A DNA stretch of 64,000 nt. It comes from UBA1081 sp045537555. GTDB lineage: Bacteria; Bacillota; Clostridia; Oscillospirales; Acutalibacteraceae. Below the pieces are notes generated by a model. It worked only from the letters and a program-made list of their open reading frames with translations. It had not been told where the DNA came from and made no database searches. Positions 61,176-64,000 of this stretch are shown here, one piece after another (the first letter of the stretch is position 1; the number at the start of each line of letters is the position of its first letter). The DNA is taken from assembly GCA_045537555.1 (NCBI GenBank), contig JAZSPR010000050.1, positions 1-64,000 of the forward strand, given 5' to 3'. A program made the position numbers and the translations under genes.

Positions 61176-62983
61176 TGAAGTTTTTATTTGCATCTGTACC
61201 GCAATGGTATCCCGTCAGTCCTTATCTTGCAGGAGGTCTTCTTGCAGGTCAGCTCAAAGCTGACGGCTATGATGCTGATACATATGATTTTAATATTGAT
61301 TTTTTCAATGATGTTCTTACAAGGGATTATCTTGAGAACTGTATTGCTTCGGCAAAATCATTTGAACCTGAAAAAATGATTTCGGATGCATCTTTTTCAG
61401 ATGATATAAATGCAAAAAGAAAAATGACTGCCGAACTGCGTAAAAAAATAATTGATGATTATTTTAAATACGATAAAGGCACTCTTGACACGGTTCTGAA
61501 TGAAGTTGAATATTCCGTAAAAGTAATGAAGGATAAAGAACTCTTTTACGATGCGGAAAAGCTTTACAGAGCAAAGGATATCCTGAAATCCGCTCTTGAA
61601 ATTGCATCTCTGCCTTTTGCACCTTCAAGAATAATGCTTGATAATTATATTGCCGACACGGTTATGACTTATAATTTCAGCGATGTTGACCATCAGTGCA
61701 AAAATGCTGATATGAATATGTTCCTGCCTTATTTTGAGAAGAAAATCAAGGGTATGGATTTGTCAGAATATACGGTTATCGGACTTTCAATCACAGATCT
61801 CAGTCAGATTGTTCCCGGTCTTACACTTGCAAGACTTCTCAAAAAGCATACGGATGCAAAAATCTGTCTCGGCGGCAACTATATTTTTAAGGTTGAATCC
61901 GATTTGAAGAATATCCCCGCAGTTTTCAATGAATACTGTGATTTTATGAGCATCGGTGACGGTGAAATTGCCGCAGTTGAACTTGCTGAGTATTTTGCGG
62001 GAAAAAGAAAGATTGAAGATGTTCATTCTCTCGTTTATAAGGATGAAAACGGTGTTGTATGCACAAATGAAAAGGCACCTCTTCTCAATCTTGAAATTGT
62101 TGCTTATCCCGATTTTGACTGTTACGATTTCAGCAAGTATTTTTCACCTGAAGTTGTTATTCCCGTTCAGCTCGGTAAGGGATGTTACTGGGGTAAGTGC
62201 TCATTCTGTGATTTTTACACGGGACAGCAGAAATTCGATATAAAAAGCGTTGAACGTGCCGTTGACGAAGTTGAATATCTTGCGAAGAAATATAACGCAA
62301 AGCATTTTACATTCGTTGACGAAGCCGTACCCGCTAAAATTTACAATGCTTTTGCAGATGAAATTATAAAAAGAGGAATTGAAATTTATTACTACTCTTT
62401 TGCACGTCTTGAAAAAGGCTTTACATCGGAAGTACTTGAAAATTTATATAAATCAGGCGCAAGATTCTTTATGTGGGGCTATGAAGCCGAATCAGAGAGA
62501 ATAATGGAGCTTATCAATAAGGGGATTGATGTTAAAAACAGACAGAAAATCCTGACCGATGCACAGAATGCAGGGCTTTGGAACCTTTGCACATTCCTTC
62601 TCTGTTATCCTACCGAAACTCCCGAAGAACTGCAGTCCACAATTGATGTAATTTATAATCACGATATCGTAAATACATGTACACCTTCAAACTTTGCACT
62701 TAAAAAGAATGCAATTCTCAAGGATGAAACTTCAACAGTAGGTATCACCGATTTCAAAGAGCACGGTGAATTGCATATAGCTTATAAATACCATTCCGTG
62801 ACACAGACAATGGAGGAAGTCAAGAAAAAGAGAAACTCTTTTGAAAAGAAGTATCTTGAAGACACAATTGACAGACTCTGGCCTCATACATTCACGGAAA
62901 CGGACCTTATTCTTCTCTATCTTGCAAAATACGGCAGGGATTATGTGAAGAATTACAGATTAAAATACAGAAAAGATTTTTAA
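61175..62983 (+). CDS. B12-binding/radical SAM enzyme with CX4CX2C cluster motif
   Basis: 602 residues, only distantly related to the three paralogues. N-terminal part KFLFASVPQWYPVSPYLAGG, a helical insert (about residues 50-190), a B12-binding-like core (YTVIGLSITDLSQIVPGLTL, KICLGGNYIF, MSIGDGEIAAVELAEY), then VQLGKGCYWGKCSFCDFYTG. Its Cys are at 337, 342 and 345, giving CX4CX2C instead of CX3CX2C. FMWGYEAESERIMELINKG and LLCYPTETPEELQ follow. The start overlaps the glycosyltransferase stop (TAATG). Last gene of the cluster; a GH2 gene follows after 25 nt. Confidence 0.85.
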   Translation: MKFLFASVPQWYPVSPYLAGGLLAGQLKADGYDADTYDFNIDFFNDVLTRDYLENCIASAKSFEPEKMISDASFSDDINAKRKMTAELRKKIIDDYFKYDKGTLDTVLNEVEYSVKVMKDKELFYDAEKLYRAKDILKSALEIASLPFAPSRIMLDNYIADTVMTYNFSDVDHQCKNADMNMFLPYFEKKIKGMDLSEYTVIGLSITDLSQIVPGLTLARLLKKHTDAKICLGGNYIFKVESDLKNIPAVFNEYCDFMSIGDGEIAAVELAEYFAGKRKIEDVHSLVYKDENGVVCTNEKAPLLNLEIVAYPDFDCYDFSKYFSPEVVIPVQLGKGCYWGKCSFCDFYTGQQKFDIKSVERAVDEVEYLAKKYNAKHFTFVDEAVPAKIYNAFADEIIKRGIEIYYYSFARLEKGFTSEVLENLYKSGARFFMWGYEAESERIMELINKGIDVKNRQKILTDAQNAGLWNLCTFLLCYPTETPEELQSTIDVIYNHDIVNTCTPSNFALKKNAILKDETSTVGITDFKEHGELHIAYKYHSVTQTMEEVKKKRNSFEKKYLEDTIDRLWPHTFTETDLILLYLAKYGRDYVKNYRLKYRKDF

Positions 62984-63008
62984 CTGACCTGAATCAGGAG
63001 TGATTTTA

Positions 63009-64000
63009 ATGTACAGAAGTGAATATCCCCGTCCGTCATTTGTCCGTGAAAATTGGTTAAATCTTAACGGAAAATGGGATTTTGAAATCGGAAAAGATAA
63101 TGTTTTTGATAAATGTATTGAAGTACCTTTCTGTCCCGAAAGCGAATTGTCGGGAATCGGTTACAAGGACTTTATGTATGACTTGCAGTACAGAAAATAT
63201 GTTGATATAACATATGAACAGTTACAGGGAAGTGTTATCATCAATTTCGGTGCTGTTGACTATGAATGCACACTCTTTGTCAACGGCAAAAAAGCAGGTT
63301 ACCATAATGGCGGTTATATTTCATTCTCATTTGATATAACAGCATATCTTACAGAGGGTAAAAATGAACTTATCGTCTCAGTAAAGGATGATACAAAGCA
63401 CCCTGCAATTCCTATGGGTAAGCAGTCTGACAGATTCGAGAGTTACGGTTGCAGTTACACAAGAACAACGGGTATATGGCAGACCGTGTGGCTTGAATTC
63501 ACAGGTAAAACATACATTACGGAAAGAAAAATCACGGCAACTCCCGAAACTAAGACTGTTGTATTTGAGGGTAAACTCAATAATTCGGAGCTTTGCGAAG
63601 TTACTGCTGAAATTTTCTATAAAAATGATAAAGTTGCAGAGTGTAAGACTGTTGCAGAGGGCAGAATCAATATGACAGCCGTTATTGAAGGTGATGTAAA
63701 GCTCTGGGATGTACTTGCACCTGAAATTTATGATATTGTTCTCACCGTAAAGAGTAACGGGAAAGTATCGGACTTTGTAAAGACATATACAGGTTTCAGA
63801 AGTATTGAACTTAAAGACGGTAAATTCCTTCTTAACGGAAAATCAGTTTTCCTTCGTCAGATTCTCGATCAGGGGTTCCACCCCGACGGAATTTACACAT
63901 TCCCCACAATTGAAGATATCGAAAAGGATATTGATATTGCCATTGACCTCGGATTCAACGGAGCCCGACCCCACGAAAAGATTTTCGAGGAATATTATTT
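63009..64000 (+). CDS. Glycoside hydrolase family 2 protein, cut by the window end
   Basis: 330 residues are visible and the frame is still open. It begins YRSEYPRPSFVRENWLNLNG. It has the GH2 N-terminal sugar-binding jelly roll (VIINFGAVDYECTLFVNGKK, NELIVSVKDDT), the immunoglobulin-like second domain (KDGKFLLNGKSVFLRQILDQ at its end), and the start of the barrel (IDIAIDLGFNGARPHEKIFE). The catalytic Glu residues lie beyond the edge. GH2 includes beta-galactosidase, beta-mannosidase and beta-glucuronidase; the choice is open. No signal peptide. CAGGAG lies 8 nt before ATG. It may be co-transcribed with the radical SAM cluster (25-nt gap, no terminator). Confidence 0.88.
   Translation, partial: MYRSEYPRPSFVRENWLNLNGKWDFEIGKDNVFDKCIEVPFCPESELSGIGYKDFMYDLQYRKYVDITYEQLQGSVIINFGAVDYECTLFVNGKKAGYHNGGYISFSFDITAYLTEGKNELIVSVKDDTKHPAIPMGKQSDRFESYGCSYTRTTGIWQTVWLEFTGKTYITERKITATPETKTVVFEGKLNNSELCEVTAEIFYKNDKVAECKTVAEGRINMTAVIEGDVKLWDVLAPEIYDIVLTVKSNGKVSDFVKTYTGFRSIELKDGKFLLNGKSVFLRQILDQGFHPDGIYTFPTIEDIEKDIDIAIDLGFNGARPHEKIFEEYY

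Noticed and set aside
1..64000. rRNA, tRNA and known riboswitch genes
   Set aside because: I looked through the intergenic stretches for tRNA arms, T-loop motifs and common riboswitch cores and found none that I could support; small structured RNAs may still have been missed.

Overview
The window reads as chromosomal DNA of an AT-rich, endospore-forming gut-type Firmicute (class Clostridia, most like Oscillospiraceae/Ruminococcaceae). The reasons are dipicolinate synthase genes (dpaA/dpaB), a SpoVB-like flippase, strong AGGAGG ribosome sites, sigma-A promoters of TTGACA/TATAAT type, dockerin-like and InlB-type repeat surface proteins, and several glycoside hydrolases. This placement is inference from gene content; no 16S or tRNA gene is present.

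Layout. 1-1235: an IS5-type insertion sequence sitting inside an extragenic repeat. 1396-6886: a minus-strand housekeeping operon obgE-mrnC-yitT-lepA-hemW. 7021-13748: secreted dockerin proteins, an ECF sigma/DUF4179-like/C39 peptidase operon, pduL, a 51-residue lipoprotein. 13810-17451: cca, nrdR, a two-component system. 18074-35098: a carbohydrate region with GH38, GH125 and GH43 enzymes, a GPH-type transporter with a long charged tail, an M28 peptidase, a 1841-residue InlB-repeat surface protein and a second secreted protein. 35358-36768: dpaB/dpaA. 36924-47745: recJ-rel-dtd, then MBL-hemZ-BNR-spoVB-mazG, then HU. 47802-52660: a WYL regulator facing a transporter/metallophosphoesterase/PI-PLC operon. 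52669-54264: a TlpA-like lipoprotein, a CXXC microprotein of CD1871A type and a membrane 4Fe-4S protein. 54399-64000: a 44-residue peptide, then a five-gene cluster of three paralogous cobalamin-type radical SAM enzymes, a glycosyltransferase and a fourth radical SAM enzyme, followed by a GH2 gene that runs off the window.

The most novel element is the radical SAM cluster at 54591-62983, driven by a perfect consensus promoter and preceded by a separately transcribed amphipathic peptide. No characterised pathway is recognised for it. The second striking feature is a family of about 190-bp nested-hairpin extragenic repeats (five copies plus a solo end). One end supplies the last two sense codons and the stop (Lys-Gln-stop) of three unrelated genes. 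One copy has been hit by the IS. Next to another lies a second hairpin-array element flanked by a 12-bp direct repeat.

Many start codons were moved from the longest reading frame to an internal start with a Shine-Dalgarno sequence; each such choice is explained in its entry. Three small genes (51, 47 and 44 residues) are included because they have good ribosome sites and context.
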